A stretch of DNA of 64,000 nucleotides from Rhodoplanes sp. Z2-YC6860 (lineage in GTDB: Bacteria > Pseudomonadota > Alphaproteobacteria > Rhizobiales > Xanthobacteraceae). The first letter of the stretch is position 1; each line of letters opens with the position of its first letter. Below are positions 50,284-59,371 of the stretch, in pieces. A program made the position numbers and the translations under genes. The stretch covers positions 6,036,029-6,100,028 of the forward strand of contig NZ_CP007440.1 in the NCBI RefSeq assembly GCF_001579845.1. Reading direction: 5' to 3'. The notes beneath the pieces are model-generated. The model had not been told where the DNA came from, ran no database searches, and worked only from the letters and a program-made list of their open reading frames with translations.

Positions 50284-51216
50284 ATGAATTTGCGGCAATT
50301 AAAATACTTTGTGAGCGTTGTTGAAGCGGGCAACATGACCCGCGCCGCCGATCAACTGCATGTCGCGCAGACGGCGCTCGGCATGCAGATTCGGCAAATC
50401 GAAGAGGACCTTGGGGTTGCATTGTTGGTTCGGCATTCGCGCGGCGTCGAGCCGACCACGGCCGGCAAGGTGTTGTACGCACGGGCAATCGACATCCTGA
50501 AGCTCGTCGAAGAAGCACGTCGAGAGGTATCGAGCGCTGAGCGAGACAACAGCGAGACGATCCGATTCGGTATCACACCGGCGCTGATGCTGATTGCCGG
50601 CCCCGAACTGGCGCTTACGGTCCGACAGAACCTTCCGCAGCTTTTCCTGTCAATTGTCGAGGGGATGAGCCATGTGCTGATCGAGAACCTGACGCGTGGA
50701 GATCTCGACTTCATACTCTGTTACGACGTCCCCGACCTGCCGCAATTTTCTCGAACGGCGTTGCTTCAGGACGACCTGGTGTTGATTACGCCGCCTGGAA
50801 CTTACAAAGGGGAATCCATTGCGTTCGTCGATGCGCTGGACGAGTGCCTCGCCATGCCCGAGCCGGGCGATTCGGTGCGCACTTTGGTAACGCGAACAGC
50901 ACGCGACCTCGGGCTCGAACTTAATGTGACGTATGAGGTGCGCTCAATCTCAGCGATGAAGAACCTGGTCGCCCGCGGTGCCGCATCCAGCATCCTTCCC
51001 TATTTTGCGGTTATTGACGAGGTTAAGGCCGGATCCCTCGCGGCTAGGCGGATCATCACCCCAGCCTTGCGGCGAACGCTTTTCCTGGCCTCGTCGAAGC
51101 AGCGAGGGCCGTTTCGCGGCGAGGCAGGGTTGACTGGAGCTGTGCGCACATCGTTGCAGCGTCTGCTCGACGAACTCGGCACGCTGGCACAGCCGCTCTG
51201 GATGCGCACAGGTTGA
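50284..51216 (+). CDS. LysR-family transcriptional regulator
   Basis: The 310-residue protein begins MNLRQLKYFVSVVEAGNMTR then AADQLHVAQTALGMQIRQIE, EDLGVALLVRHSRGVEPTTA, a Nac/CbbR-like LysR DNA-binding domain. The effector domain (IRFGITPALMLIAGPELALT, GDLDFILCYDVPDL) is of standard length. No divergent gene is close; the rhodanese gene follows on the same strand by 115 bases. Its target is unknown. Confidence 0.9.
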   Translation: MNLRQLKYFVSVVEAGNMTRAADQLHVAQTALGMQIRQIEEDLGVALLVRHSRGVEPTTAGKVLYARAIDILKLVEEARREVSSAERDNSETIRFGITPALMLIAGPELALTVRQNLPQLFLSIVEGMSHVLIENLTRGDLDFILCYDVPDLPQFSRTALLQDDLVLITPPGTYKGESIAFVDALDECLAMPEPGDSVRTLVTRTARDLGLELNVTYEVRSISAMKNLVARGAASSILPYFAVIDEVKAGSLAARRIITPALRRTLFLASSKQRGPFRGEAGLTGAVRTSLQRLLDELGTLAQPLWMRTG

Positions 51217-51331
51217 GCCCGCAGATATTCTGCGGTCTCCTCTCAGCCGATCCTCCTGGACTGAAGTTCCCGAAATGACGCCTATGCTCAGGTCCGAGCG
51301 AGATCGGGCATGATGTATAGGGAGAAGGCTC

Positions 51332-52090
51332 ATGGCGATCCGAAATATTGTTCATGCGGCTGCCGCTGGTATCGTCATCCTGGCTGCCGCCGGCGCGCGT
51401 GCCGATGGAATCAACGTGTTCCAGGCCACGCTTGCCGAAAGCGGACAAAAGACCAGCGAGGTCAGCACTGAGCAGATGCGTCGGATTCTGCTGGAAGACA
51501 GCGCAATCGTACTCGACACCCGCTCGCGTCTGGAATTCGACGCCGGGCACATTCCCGCGGCCCGAAACCTCGTTGTTGTGCCGGAGGGGCAAGTCGCCGC
51601 GGTCTTGCAGATGGTCGGTGGGGATAAGGAAAAGGCGCTGGTGCTCTATTGTAATGGCCCCTATTGCCAAGCGAGCCGCCGCCTCGCCGATCAATTGGTT
51701 GATGCCGGCTTCAGCAATGTCCGCCGCTATCAACTTGGCATTCCTATCTGGCGCGCACTCGGCGGACCGACCGCAATCGAGCTTGGCGGTTTCAAGCGGG
51801 TCTTTGGCCACGATCAGACGGCTGTCTTCATCGATGCCCGTGCCACGGATGACTTTGTAAACGGAAGCCTGCAAGGAGCGCTGAGCGCCCCGGTGAATGA
51901 CATCCTGTCCGGCAAGTTGAAAAAGATTTCTCTGCCGGAGGATGACTTCAATCGACGTGTGGTACTTTTTGGTCGCGATGGCGCTCAGGCTCGCCAACTC
52001 GCGGACGTGCTGAGCAAGCGGCCCTGGCACAATGTCTCGTATTTTGCCGGATCGTACGAGGCTCTGACAGCCGACATCCAAGCCAAATAG
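51332..52090 (+). CDS. exported tandem rhodanese-like protein
   Basis: The 252-residue protein has a signal peptide (IVHAAAAGIVILAAAGARAD) and two rhodanese-like domains. The first has VLDTRSRLEFDAGHIPAARN and the active loop YCNGPYCQAS, with Cys 107 as the likely nucleophile. The second has FIDARATDDFVNGSLQGALS, but its loop reads FGRDGAQAR with no cysteine, so it is probably structural. It may move sulfur or act in periplasmic thiol chemistry. ATG 51332 follows GGGAGAAGG. The gene lies after a LysR gene. Confidence 0.85.
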   Translation: MAIRNIVHAAAAGIVILAAAGARADGINVFQATLAESGQKTSEVSTEQMRRILLEDSAIVLDTRSRLEFDAGHIPAARNLVVVPEGQVAAVLQMVGGDKEKALVLYCNGPYCQASRRLADQLVDAGFSNVRRYQLGIPIWRALGGPTAIELGGFKRVFGHDQTAVFIDARATDDFVNGSLQGALSAPVNDILSGKLKKISLPEDDFNRRVVLFGRDGAQARQLADVLSKRPWHNVSYFAGSYEALTADIQAK

Positions 52091-52416
52091 CAAAATCGCG
52101 GTTTAAGGCGGCGCCGCAGATGCAGCGCTGCCTACCAACCCCAACCATAGAAGCTATTGGCACCAAAGCCGACATCGGACTGCGGAAGCGCTGATGTGGT
52201 CTTCGACGGCAAGCGACGTAGCCTAAAGGTCCCGAAATGTCGTCCATGCAGATCAACAAAGCTCGGGGAAGGACCTGCGCTACTTGCCCGCCCTGCAAGG
52301 CTGGGCGCGAACCACCCAATCTCAACTGGTTCTGTGGGAGCGCATCAGGTTTGACCCGTCGGCGACATTAGTCCGTGACGCTCGAATTTGAAGTGCCTTC
52401 TATCACCGGGAGCCGG
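52091..52416. other. intergenic stretch with repeat-like sequence
   Basis: No gene supported. Around 52160, ACCAAAGCCGACATCGGACT resembles dispersed intergenic repeats with GCCGACAT cores seen near 57418 and 60244. The open minus frame here encodes the low-value string SALVPIASMVG, typical of such repeats. Confidence 0.4.
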
Positions 52417-54825
52417 CTAGGCAACCTTACATAAAGCCTCGGATCGGTGAAAAAACCTAGAGGTTTCAGCAGCTCTACAAGGCGGGCTGAACAGATAGCC
52501 TTGCACCTGGGTGCAGCCCTTCCGCGTCAGCAGCTTGACCTGCTCGGTGGTTTCGACTCCTTCAGCTGTGGTCGCAATTCCTAGGCTCTGCGCAAGACCG
52601 GTTACGGCACGAACAATGGCCATTGAATCAGGACGGTTGGGAAGGTCTTCAATAAACGACTGGTCGATCTTGATCTTATCAAACGGAAAGCTGCGCAGGT
52701 AACTCAACGACGAATAGCCGGTCCCGAAATCGTCCATCGAAATGCGCACACCAAAATCATGAAGCTTGTGAAGAGTGGCAAGCGTCGTTTCGTTGTCTTG
52801 CAGAAGAACGGTTTCCGTGATCTCTAACTCTAGACGTCGGGGATCAATCTGCGCCTCGGTGATGGCGTCAGTCACCGCACGGACCAGATCGCGATTCTTG
52901 AATTGTACCGGCGACAGGTTCACTGCGATGTAAACGTTGTCCGGCCATTGGGCAGCCTGCTGGCATGCGCTCCTGAGCACCCAGTCGCCAAGTGGCACGA
53001 TCAAGCCTGTTTCTTCCGCCAGCGGGATGAAGTTCGCCGGAGATACTATCCCCTGAGTGGGATGGTTCCAGCGCGCAAGCGCCTCGAAACCGGCGATCAA
53101 ATTGGATTTCAATTCGTAGATAGGCTGGTAATAAACCTCGAACTCGCCCCGCAGCAACGCTCTGCGTAAATCCAGTTCGAGTGCGCGGCGCCGATGAGCC
53201 TCGGCATCCATTTCGGGTTCGAAGAAGCAATATGTGCCTCGGCCGTCCGCCTTGGAGCGATAAAGCGCCATGTCGGCGCTTTTGAGCAGTTGATCGACGT
53301 CCATACCGTCTCCCGGCGCGATTGAGATGCCGATGCTCGCACCGATCACAATCTGATTTCCGTTGAGGTCGTAAGACCCACTGATGGCTTCGATCAATCT
53401 ACTGGCAAGGGCGCTGGCCTCGGCGGGCTGCCGCTTCGCTCCGACCTGAACAATCGCAAATTCGTCGCCGCCCAATCGCGCGACCGTATCTGTCTCACGG
53501 ATGCATTGCTTGATCCGCAATGCCACCAACTTCAACAAGGCGTCCCCGGTGGGATGCCCAAGGGTATCGTTCACATTTTTGAAATGATCGAGGTCAAGGC
53601 ATAGCACCGCGATTTGCTCATCGCGGCGTACATGACGCAGAGCCTGCTCCATCTCCTCGTGAAAAAGCACGCGGTTCGGCAGATCGGTCAGAGCGTCATA
53701 ACGGGCCAGATGTTCGATCTTTGCTTGGGCTTCAAGTGTGGCCGTAATGTCGTCCACGGTCGCGACCCACCCTCCTTCGGCCATCGGCTGCCAGTCGACG
53801 CGAAGTGACCGGCCATCGGCATCCTGCCTGACCTTGCTGTCGGGTTTACCGGCAGCAAGGTCGGCGAGAAAATTCGCGAAGAATTGTTCCGGATCGCCCT
53901 GAAACTTGCCGAGGGATTTCCGGTGCCTAAGTATGTTGAGCAGCGACTGGCCGGCGCCGAAGGACGACGGCAACTCCATCATTGACGCATAGCGTTCGTT
54001 GAAGAGTATGAGACGGCCATCTGCGTCGAACATGCAGAGGCCCTGGCGCATATTCTGCATAGCAGCATCCAATTGGTGCTTCTGGTGCAGCAGCTTGTCA
54101 GAGGATTGCCGATCTGCGAGAGCAGCAATAAGGGGCATTCCAAGGATCCACACCATGATGCCGGCGAGAACAATCGCGAGCGTATCGGGCGATAGCAACA
54201 AAGCAGAGGCCGTGCGTGTTGGATCGGGAATTATTTTCACCGCCGCCATCGCCGTGAAATGGTGACCCACAATTGCAAGTGCTAGCAAAATCGCCGCGAC
54301 ACCGCCGCCAATGCCGTCGCTACGCGATTTACTAACGATGTGGGCCAGGGCGGCAAAGACGAGCGCCAGCGCGATGGAAGCGACAACCAGGTCCATCGAC
54401 CAGGACAAGCGACCTGCCACTTCGAGTGCGAACATGCCGCTGTAATGCATTGCGGCGACGCCCACACCCATGAGCAGGCCACCTGCAAAAGCCATTCCTC
54501 GAGCGCGTCCCCAAAGAGAGACGGCCAATCCGGATGCCGCAAACCCGACCGCCAATAGCAACGAAGCCATGGTGAGCGTCAGATTATATCCGACGCCAAA
54601 CTGCGGTTGGTAGGCCAGCATGCCGATAAAATGGGTGGCCCAAATGCCGCTTCCCGCGACCATCGAAGACAGTGCCAGCCATACCATTCGGGCACAACCG
54701 GACGCGGCCGCTGCCCGATGATAAATGCTCCAAACGACGAAGCAGGTCAGCAGACAAAGCGCTCCGGCGAGGGCAACAAGCCGCCAGTCATGTTCAACCG
54801 CCAAGCACGTCAACACGCGAAACAT
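52417..54825 (-). CDS. MHYT-GGDEF-EAL cyclic-di-GMP enzyme
   Basis: The 802-residue protein starts with an MHYT sensor of seven helices; its motifs are ATHFIGM (63-69), AMHYSGM (about 125-131) and GHHFTAM (about 187-193), thought to bind a metal and sense gas. A PAS-like region follows (250-360). GGDEF is intact at 452-456, with an RxxD inhibitory site five residues before it (RETD). EAL is intact at 581 (EALARW), with DDFGTGYSSL and KIDQSFIEDL. Both activities are therefore possible. ATG 54825 (MFRVLTCLAV) is chosen; the frame to 54975 adds 50 unlikely residues. It stands alone on the minus strand. Confidence 0.9.
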   Translation of the reverse strand: MFRVLTCLAVEHDWRLVALAGALCLLTCFVVWSIYHRAAAASGCARMVWLALSSMVAGSGIWATHFIGMLAYQPQFGVGYNLTLTMASLLLAVGFAASGLAVSLWGRARGMAFAGGLLMGVGVAAMHYSGMFALEVAGRLSWSMDLVVASIALALVFAALAHIVSKSRSDGIGGGVAAILLALAIVGHHFTAMAAVKIIPDPTRTASALLLSPDTLAIVLAGIMVWILGMPLIAALADRQSSDKLLHQKHQLDAAMQNMRQGLCMFDADGRLILFNERYASMMELPSSFGAGQSLLNILRHRKSLGKFQGDPEQFFANFLADLAAGKPDSKVRQDADGRSLRVDWQPMAEGGWVATVDDITATLEAQAKIEHLARYDALTDLPNRVLFHEEMEQALRHVRRDEQIAVLCLDLDHFKNVNDTLGHPTGDALLKLVALRIKQCIRETDTVARLGGDEFAIVQVGAKRQPAEASALASRLIEAISGSYDLNGNQIVIGASIGISIAPGDGMDVDQLLKSADMALYRSKADGRGTYCFFEPEMDAEAHRRRALELDLRRALLRGEFEVYYQPIYELKSNLIAGFEALARWNHPTQGIVSPANFIPLAEETGLIVPLGDWVLRSACQQAAQWPDNVYIAVNLSPVQFKNRDLVRAVTDAITEAQIDPRRLELEITETVLLQDNETTLATLHKLHDFGVRISMDDFGTGYSSLSYLRSFPFDKIKIDQSFIEDLPNRPDSMAIVRAVTGLAQSLGIATTAEGVETTEQVKLLTRKGCTQVQGYLFSPPCRAAETSRFFHRSEALCKVA

Positions 54826-55439
54826 CAGCCCAATCCCTGCTCGACCGCCCCTGATTTTAGGCTGTGTATAAGGGTTGTGGAGTGTCGGAGGGCTTAACCC
54901 TGGGATGAGTAGGACTACGTATCCGTGCCGGCCGGTCAATCCGGAGGTGATGCCCCGCGGGACCAAAATCTCCATCAGCGAAGCAGCATGATAACGCCAT
55001 CAACATCGATTATGACATCTCGACTTCTGGCACCTCCCGAACATTCCAGGAGGTCAGCTCCCTCGTCGCTGTTGGGGCACACTGGACCCCAACCCAGCTA
55101 AATAAGGACAAGGAGCTTAAGTCTAGTCTTTGGCCCAAGGGCCGAAACGGCTCGCACGGGCCAAGCCCTACATTGTTCTTTCTATCCACCTATCTTTCGT
55201 CTCTCGTGGCCGCAACCGGTTGGGCGGTCCGATGGAGGAACGGACTCAGCGATAGCTCGATAGCCTTGAAAGTTCTGACTGGCGATCAAATGACATCTCG
55301 GCTTGTTGGCTGTATCGATCCCGGCGATCTTTAGACTTTGACATGGGAGCAAATCGTCGAGCGTCCGGTCACTGAAAACTGAAACCGTTTCGTCGCTAAG
55401 CGTACACCGGACGGGCACCGGAGGCTGTCAACTAAGCAC
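54826..55439. other. intergenic stretch between sensor gene and IS5 relic
   Basis: No gene supported. The start holds the likely promoter of the MHYT-GGDEF-EAL gene. The 78-codon minus frame at 55182-55418 lacks motifs. Confidence 0.35.
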
Positions 55440-56118
55440 ACTCTACCTAGGTTGCGACACCAAGGCAGGCTAGCGGCATTTGATGATCTGCTACTTGTGG
55501 CAGATGCAGCATGTGCCGCTGGTCTTCGGTGCCTTCCTGATCGCGCTTGCGGTTTGGCTCTGCCGGAAACGGCAGCCCCCGTCAGGACCGCCCTGACATA
55601 CACAGATCGGCTCAGCGCGATCGCATCGGGGCGGAATGTTGGCCAGCGCACCCTTCCTTGCGGCAAGGGCTCTGATCCAATCGGCATCATAGCCCGATCC
55701 GCCGGCAGCATCGAACCGGATTTCAAACGCGATAATAGTTTGTCCGCGGGCCGGTTGTCGTGGGCCTCGCCGGCGGTCAGCGCAAGCCGCACCGGCAGGC
55801 CGTTGGTATCAACCACCGCATGTATCTTGCTCGTCAGCCCGCCACGCGAACCTCCCATGGACTGCTTTCAGTTTCGGATACGCAAGCACCGTGCTGTTGG
55901 ACCCAGACAATCGAAGGTCAATCATCTGCACCGACGCCATGGTGCTCCGGACCGCAATACCGAGAAGATGCCACTTCACACGCGCCGGTCATTTTACCCG
56001 TGCGCACACCACGCGGCTTGTTCGGCAGCATCGGCTTGATCGCTGTCCATTCGTGGTCGGTGAGTCCGTAGCGCATGATTCGAGCCCTCAATTTCGAGGC
56101 TTGATCACGACCAGCCAT
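55440..56118 (-). pseudogene. IS5-family (IS427-type) transposase, frameshifted
   Basis: The N-terminal frame reads DQASKLRARIMRYGLTDHEW then TAIKPMLPNKPRGVRTGK. Another frame from 55858 gives SRGGLTSKIHAVVDTNGLPV, RLALTAGEAHDNRPADKLLS, then LPADRAMMPIG. This is the DDE domain start and middle of IS5 transposases, with several frameshifts and a large gap between the two parts. The C-terminal end is lost. Inverted terminal repeats could not be identified by eye. Confidence 0.8.
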
Positions 56119-56398
56119 CCGATCTCAACCGCTTCTGAGCAGCGCATTTGGTCGCTATTCACCCAACCAGATATGCTTACTTTGAGTTTTGTCGAGTTTT
56201 GCACGTTTCGTCCGAAATCGATGTCGGCTCCCACGGCAGCTATTGGGGGTACATCGGACATCCTCGAACAGGGTCGAAAATGACGTGTTTGACCCAAGTG
56301 CGACATCAGCGTCGAAAATCCAGACATCGGTCGCGCAGCACTTCCAACACACCGGCATGGTCCGATAGGGTGATTATCCTTGGGAACTTTTGGTGCAT

Positions 56399-57376
56399 AT
56401 GAGGCGGCGCGACTTCATAGCGGCTCTCGGCGGTACGGCGGCTTGGTCGTTTGCGGCTCGAGCGCAGCAGCCAGCGCTGCCGAAGCTGGGATTCCTCGGC
56501 GTCACCTCATTGAGCGAGTGGTCCAGGTTTGTCGTCGCGTTTCGCCAAGGTTTGTCCGAAGCGGGCTTTTCCGATAGCCGCAACGTGACCATCGAATATC
56601 GCTGGGCTGAAGGTCGCTACGAGCGGTTGCCGGAGATGGCCGCCGATCTGGTCCGCCGAAAGGTGGACGTGCTCGTTGCGATCGCGCCGCCGGCGGCGAA
56701 GGCGGCCATGGGGGCGACAACCTCCATTCCGATCGTATTCTTCGTCGGGGCCGATCCGGTCCAGCTCGGCCTGGTGACAAGTCTGAGCCGGCCGGGCGGC
56801 AACGTCACAGGTGTCACCACCCTGTCCAACGAGGTTGCTGCGAAGCGCCTGGAAATTCTGCGCGAGGTGGCACCGCAGGCCGAGGCGATCGCGCTCCTGG
56901 TCAATCCGACCAATCCCAACGCCCAGATCGATGCTCGCGAAGCGCAGGTCGCAGCCGCCGCCGTGAAGCAGCAGCTGCTGATCGAAAACGCCCGTTCCGA
57001 CACCGACATCGAGGCCGCCTTCGCAGGCTTTGCCAAAAAACGGATCGGCGCGCTGCTGGTCAATCCCGACCCTTTCCTGCTCGGCCGGCGCGACCGGATC
57101 GTGGCGTTGGCGGCACAGCAGAAGCTGCCGACGATTTTCCATGTCCGCGAGCCGGTCGCGGTCGGTGGTCTGATGAGCTACGGCGCAAGCTTCATCGACG
57201 CACACCGCCAAGTCGGCGTGTACGCGGGGCGCATTCTCAAGGGCGCCAAGCCGGCCGACCTGCCGGTGCCTCAGGCGACCAAGTTCGAGCTTGCGATCAA
57301 TCTCAAGACCGCGAGGGCGCTCGGCCTGACCATTTCCCCGACATTGCTCGCCACCGCCGACGAGGTGATCGAGTAG
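56399..57376 (+). CDS. Tat-exported ABC-type substrate-binding protein (COG2984 type)
   Basis: The 325-residue protein has a Tat signal (MRRRDFIAALGGTAAW, ARAQQ). The binding fold follows: KLGFLGVTS, FRQGLSEAGFSDSRNVTIEY, RWAEGRYERLPEMAADLVRR, ADPVQLGLVTSLSRPGGNVT, GVTTLSNEVAAKRLEILREV and a C-terminal KFELAINLKTARALGLTIS. These proteins, often annotated as ABC-type uncharacterised solute receptors, come without neighbouring permease genes, as here. ATG 56399 is favoured over an upstream TTG at 56390. A paralog lies at 60385-61371, and a relic of a third at 13540. Confidence 0.88.
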   Translation: MRRRDFIAALGGTAAWSFAARAQQPALPKLGFLGVTSLSEWSRFVVAFRQGLSEAGFSDSRNVTIEYRWAEGRYERLPEMAADLVRRKVDVLVAIAPPAAKAAMGATTSIPIVFFVGADPVQLGLVTSLSRPGGNVTGVTTLSNEVAAKRLEILREVAPQAEAIALLVNPTNPNAQIDAREAQVAAAAVKQQLLIENARSDTDIEAAFAGFAKKRIGALLVNPDPFLLGRRDRIVALAAQQKLPTIFHVREPVAVGGLMSYGASFIDAHRQVGVYAGRILKGAKPADLPVPQATKFELAINLKTARALGLTISPTLLATADEVIE

Positions 57377-57417
57377 CCAAGCCGATGTCCGCTCGTTGGC
57401 ACTTAGCCGAACTCAGG

Positions 57418-57493
57418 GCACGTCCGCTGTCATGTCGGCTTCCGGGGGCAAAGCGGACGCGGCCGAGACCGATCAAAATCGACGCGGATGACC
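57418..57493. repeat. dispersed intergenic repeat, copy 1
   Basis: It begins GCACGTCCGCTGTCATGTCG and ends GACGCGGATGACC. The same element (75 bases) lies at 60244-60318, differing at scattered positions. Copy 1 is 42 bases after the stop of the first substrate-binding protein gene. Confidence 0.75.
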
Positions 57494-57529
57494 AAGCGCG
57501 GACATCAGCCGACTTGCCTGGCAAAGCCC

Positions 57530-58435
57530 TTATCCGCCCTCGGCCACCGCGTGCGGGGCTTCCAACTCGGCAATGCGGCTTTTAACCGCGTCTTGCACCT
57601 TTTCGAAAGCGCGCACCTCGATCTGCCGCACTCGCTCACGTGAGACGCCGAACTCTCTGGCAAGTTCTTCCAGCGTGACGGGATTGTCGGCCAACCGCCG
57701 AGCTTCGAAGATGCGGCGTTCGCGCTCGTTCAATACCGTCAGCGCGCCACGCAGCGCTTTGTGCCGGTTTTCGAACTCCTCGCTTTCGGCGAGGCTCGTT
57801 TCTTGACTTGGGTTGTCATCGACAAGCCAATCCTGCCATTCGCCGGACTCGCCCTCATTGGCAATCGGTGTGTTGAGTGAAGCATCGCCGCCGAGGCGGC
57901 GGTTCATATCGACGACGTCCTTTTCAGTGACACCCAATCCTTTGGCAATGACCTGCACCTGATCCGGGCGCAGATCACCTTCCTGCAAGGCGGCAATTTT
58001 GCTCTTGGCCTTGCGCAATTTGAAAAACAGCGTCTTTTGGTTAGCCGTGGTGCCCATCTTCACCAATGACCACGAGCGCAGGATGTATTCCTGAATCGCC
58101 GCCTTGATCCACCACATCGCGTAAGTAGCCAGACGAAAGCCCCTGTCGGGTTCGAAACGCTTTACCCCCTGCATGAGCCCGACATTACCCTCAGAAATCA
58201 CTTCGGAGATCGGCAATCCATAGCCGCGATATCCCATGGCAATCTTGGCCACCAGACGCAAATGGCTGGTCACAAGCTTGTTTGCAGCCTCACGGTCACC
58301 GTGCTCTCGCCAGCGCTTCGCCAGCATGTATTCCTCTTGCGGCTCCAGCATGGGAAACCGCCTGATCTCTTCTAGATAGCGGCTGAGATTGGATTCAGCC
58401 GTCCGAAGAGACAAAGCCGATGTTGTTCGAGCCAT
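57530..58435 (-). CDS. rpoH: heat-shock sigma factor RpoH (sigma-32)
   Basis: The 301-residue protein has sigma region 2 (EYMLAKRWREHGDREAANKL, SHLRLVAKIAMGYRGYGLPI, SEGNVGLMQGVKRFEPDRGF, LATYAMWWIKAAIQEYILRS). The RpoH box is next to it (NQKTLFFKLRKAKSKIAA). Region 4 follows (LNERERRIFEARRLADNPVT, LEELAREFGVSRERVRQIEV). It directs RNA polymerase to heat-shock promoters. ATG 58435 gives a normal N-terminus. A FixK/FNR-like box lies 72 bases upstream and is shared with the divergent csp gene. Bradyrhizobium carries several rpoH genes, so I cannot say which one this is. Confidence 0.94.
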   Translation of the reverse strand: MARTTSALSLRTAESNLSRYLEEIRRFPMLEPQEEYMLAKRWREHGDREAANKLVTSHLRLVAKIAMGYRGYGLPISEVISEGNVGLMQGVKRFEPDRGFRLATYAMWWIKAAIQEYILRSWSLVKMGTTANQKTLFFKLRKAKSKIAALQEGDLRPDQVQVIAKGLGVTEKDVVDMNRRLGGDASLNTPIANEGESGEWQDWLVDDNPSQETSLAESEEFENRHKALRGALTVLNERERRIFEARRLADNPVTLEELAREFGVSRERVRQIEVRAFEKVQDAVKSRIAELEAPHAVAEGG

Positions 58436-58506
58436 GGCAACAACCCGTTAGGAAGACCTTTCCATCAACAATTTTTTAATTATGACGCTCTAGCGCATGC
58501 TCCGGC

Positions 58507-58520
58507 TTGATCTGGGTCAA
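58507..58520. promoter_or_regulatory. FixK/FNR-like box between rpoH and csp
   Basis: TTGATCTGGGTCAA fits TTGA-N6-TCAA. It is 72 bases upstream of the rpoH ATG and 260 bases upstream of the csp ATG, so rpoH is the better candidate target. Confidence 0.5.
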
Positions 58521-58779
58521 TGGAGTTGCGGGGGCATATCGAGGCAAGCCTTGTGCTTGAGCTCACATCGGACATTGAATGGAGTAGCCTTGAAATAGGG
58601 CTTCTGCTCCCTATGTATTCAACATCGATACTTGGCCAGACGACTGGGCCGCTTCGCCTCGCTTTTTTGACGGGCGCGCACGTTTCAGACACTTCTCCAA
58701 AATCGACGACCCGGATTTCGACGCAAAAAAACGCGCGTCCAAGTCTCATGTGCGCACCTATCAATCAAAGGACAATTGT

Positions 58780-58989
58780 ATGAACAAAGGAATCGTGAAG
58801 TGGTTTAACGGCCAAAAAGGCTTTGGCTTCATTCAGCCAGCCAATGGCGGCCAGGACGTCTTCGTCCATATCAGTGCAGTCGAACGCGCCGGTATGAGCC
58901 CCCTCAATGAGGGACAGAGCGTTTCGTTCGACATCGTTCAAGATCGGCGTAACGGCAAGTCTGCAGCCGAAAACCTGCGCGCGGCCTGA
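58780..58989 (+). CDS. CspA-family cold-shock protein
   Basis: The 69-residue protein is an OB-fold cold-shock domain with both RNP motifs: KGFGFIQP at residues 13-20 and VFVHISAV at 29-36. It begins [12 protein letters not shown], ends SAAENLRAA, and binds single-stranded RNA or DNA as a chaperone. AAAGGA precedes ATG 58780. The 5' leader could be up to about 260 bases long, a common feature of csp genes that act through leader structure. A 118-base gap separates it from the next gene. Confidence 0.93.
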   Translation: MNKGIVKWFNGQKGFGFIQPANGGQDVFVHISAVERAGMSPLNEGQSVSFDIVQDRRNGKSAAENLRAA

Positions 58990-59107
58990 TCGGTCGCGCG
59001 ACGTACCATGCTGCTTTTGCCACGGATGTACTGGCAAGCAGGTGGTTCGGGGTCCCGCGGTCGATGCGTCGGCACGCGGGACTTTCTCTTTTCGTTGAAC
59101 GGATCGG

Positions 59108-59371
59108 ATGATGACGACACTGAAGCCTTACACCAATGCTTCCGCCCTGAAGAAGGAACGAGACCTCGACAAGGCGCAGGCCATGCGCGAGTACGAGGCC
59201 GAGGGCCGCGCCAGGCACGCCAATATGATGCGGCTTCGCGCCCTACGCGTGGCGCGAGAAAGCGCTGCCGCACAAACAAAACCGGCCGCCCAGCCGCTTA
59301 AGAAGAAAGCAGCAGCGACTCGGAAGTCAAGCCCGACTGAGGCGCGCAGTGCACGCCGGGTAGCATCTTGA
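59108..59371 (+). CDS. small basic hypothetical protein
   Basis: The 87-residue protein is rich in Ala, Arg and Lys (SALKKERDLDKAQAMREYEA, EGRARHANMMRLRALRVARE, KKKAAATRKSSPTEARSARR). It resembles a nucleic-acid-associated or ribosome-associated tail protein. The type is common behind csp-like genes in Bradyrhizobium, from memory. Its stop overlaps the TTG start of the desaturase gene, so the two are coupled. Confidence 0.65.
   Translation: MMTTLKPYTNASALKKERDLDKAQAMREYEAEGRARHANMMRLRALRVARESAAAQTKPAAQPLKKKAAATRKSSPTEARSARRVAS

Noticed and set aside
51056-52093. A 345-codon minus-strand ORF
   Set aside because: It is antisense to the LysR gene end and the rhodanese gene, both with clear domains; no motif of its own.
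56507-57211. A 234-codon minus-strand ORF
   Set aside because: Antisense shadow of the substrate-binding protein gene with its Tat signal and conserved blocks on the plus strand.
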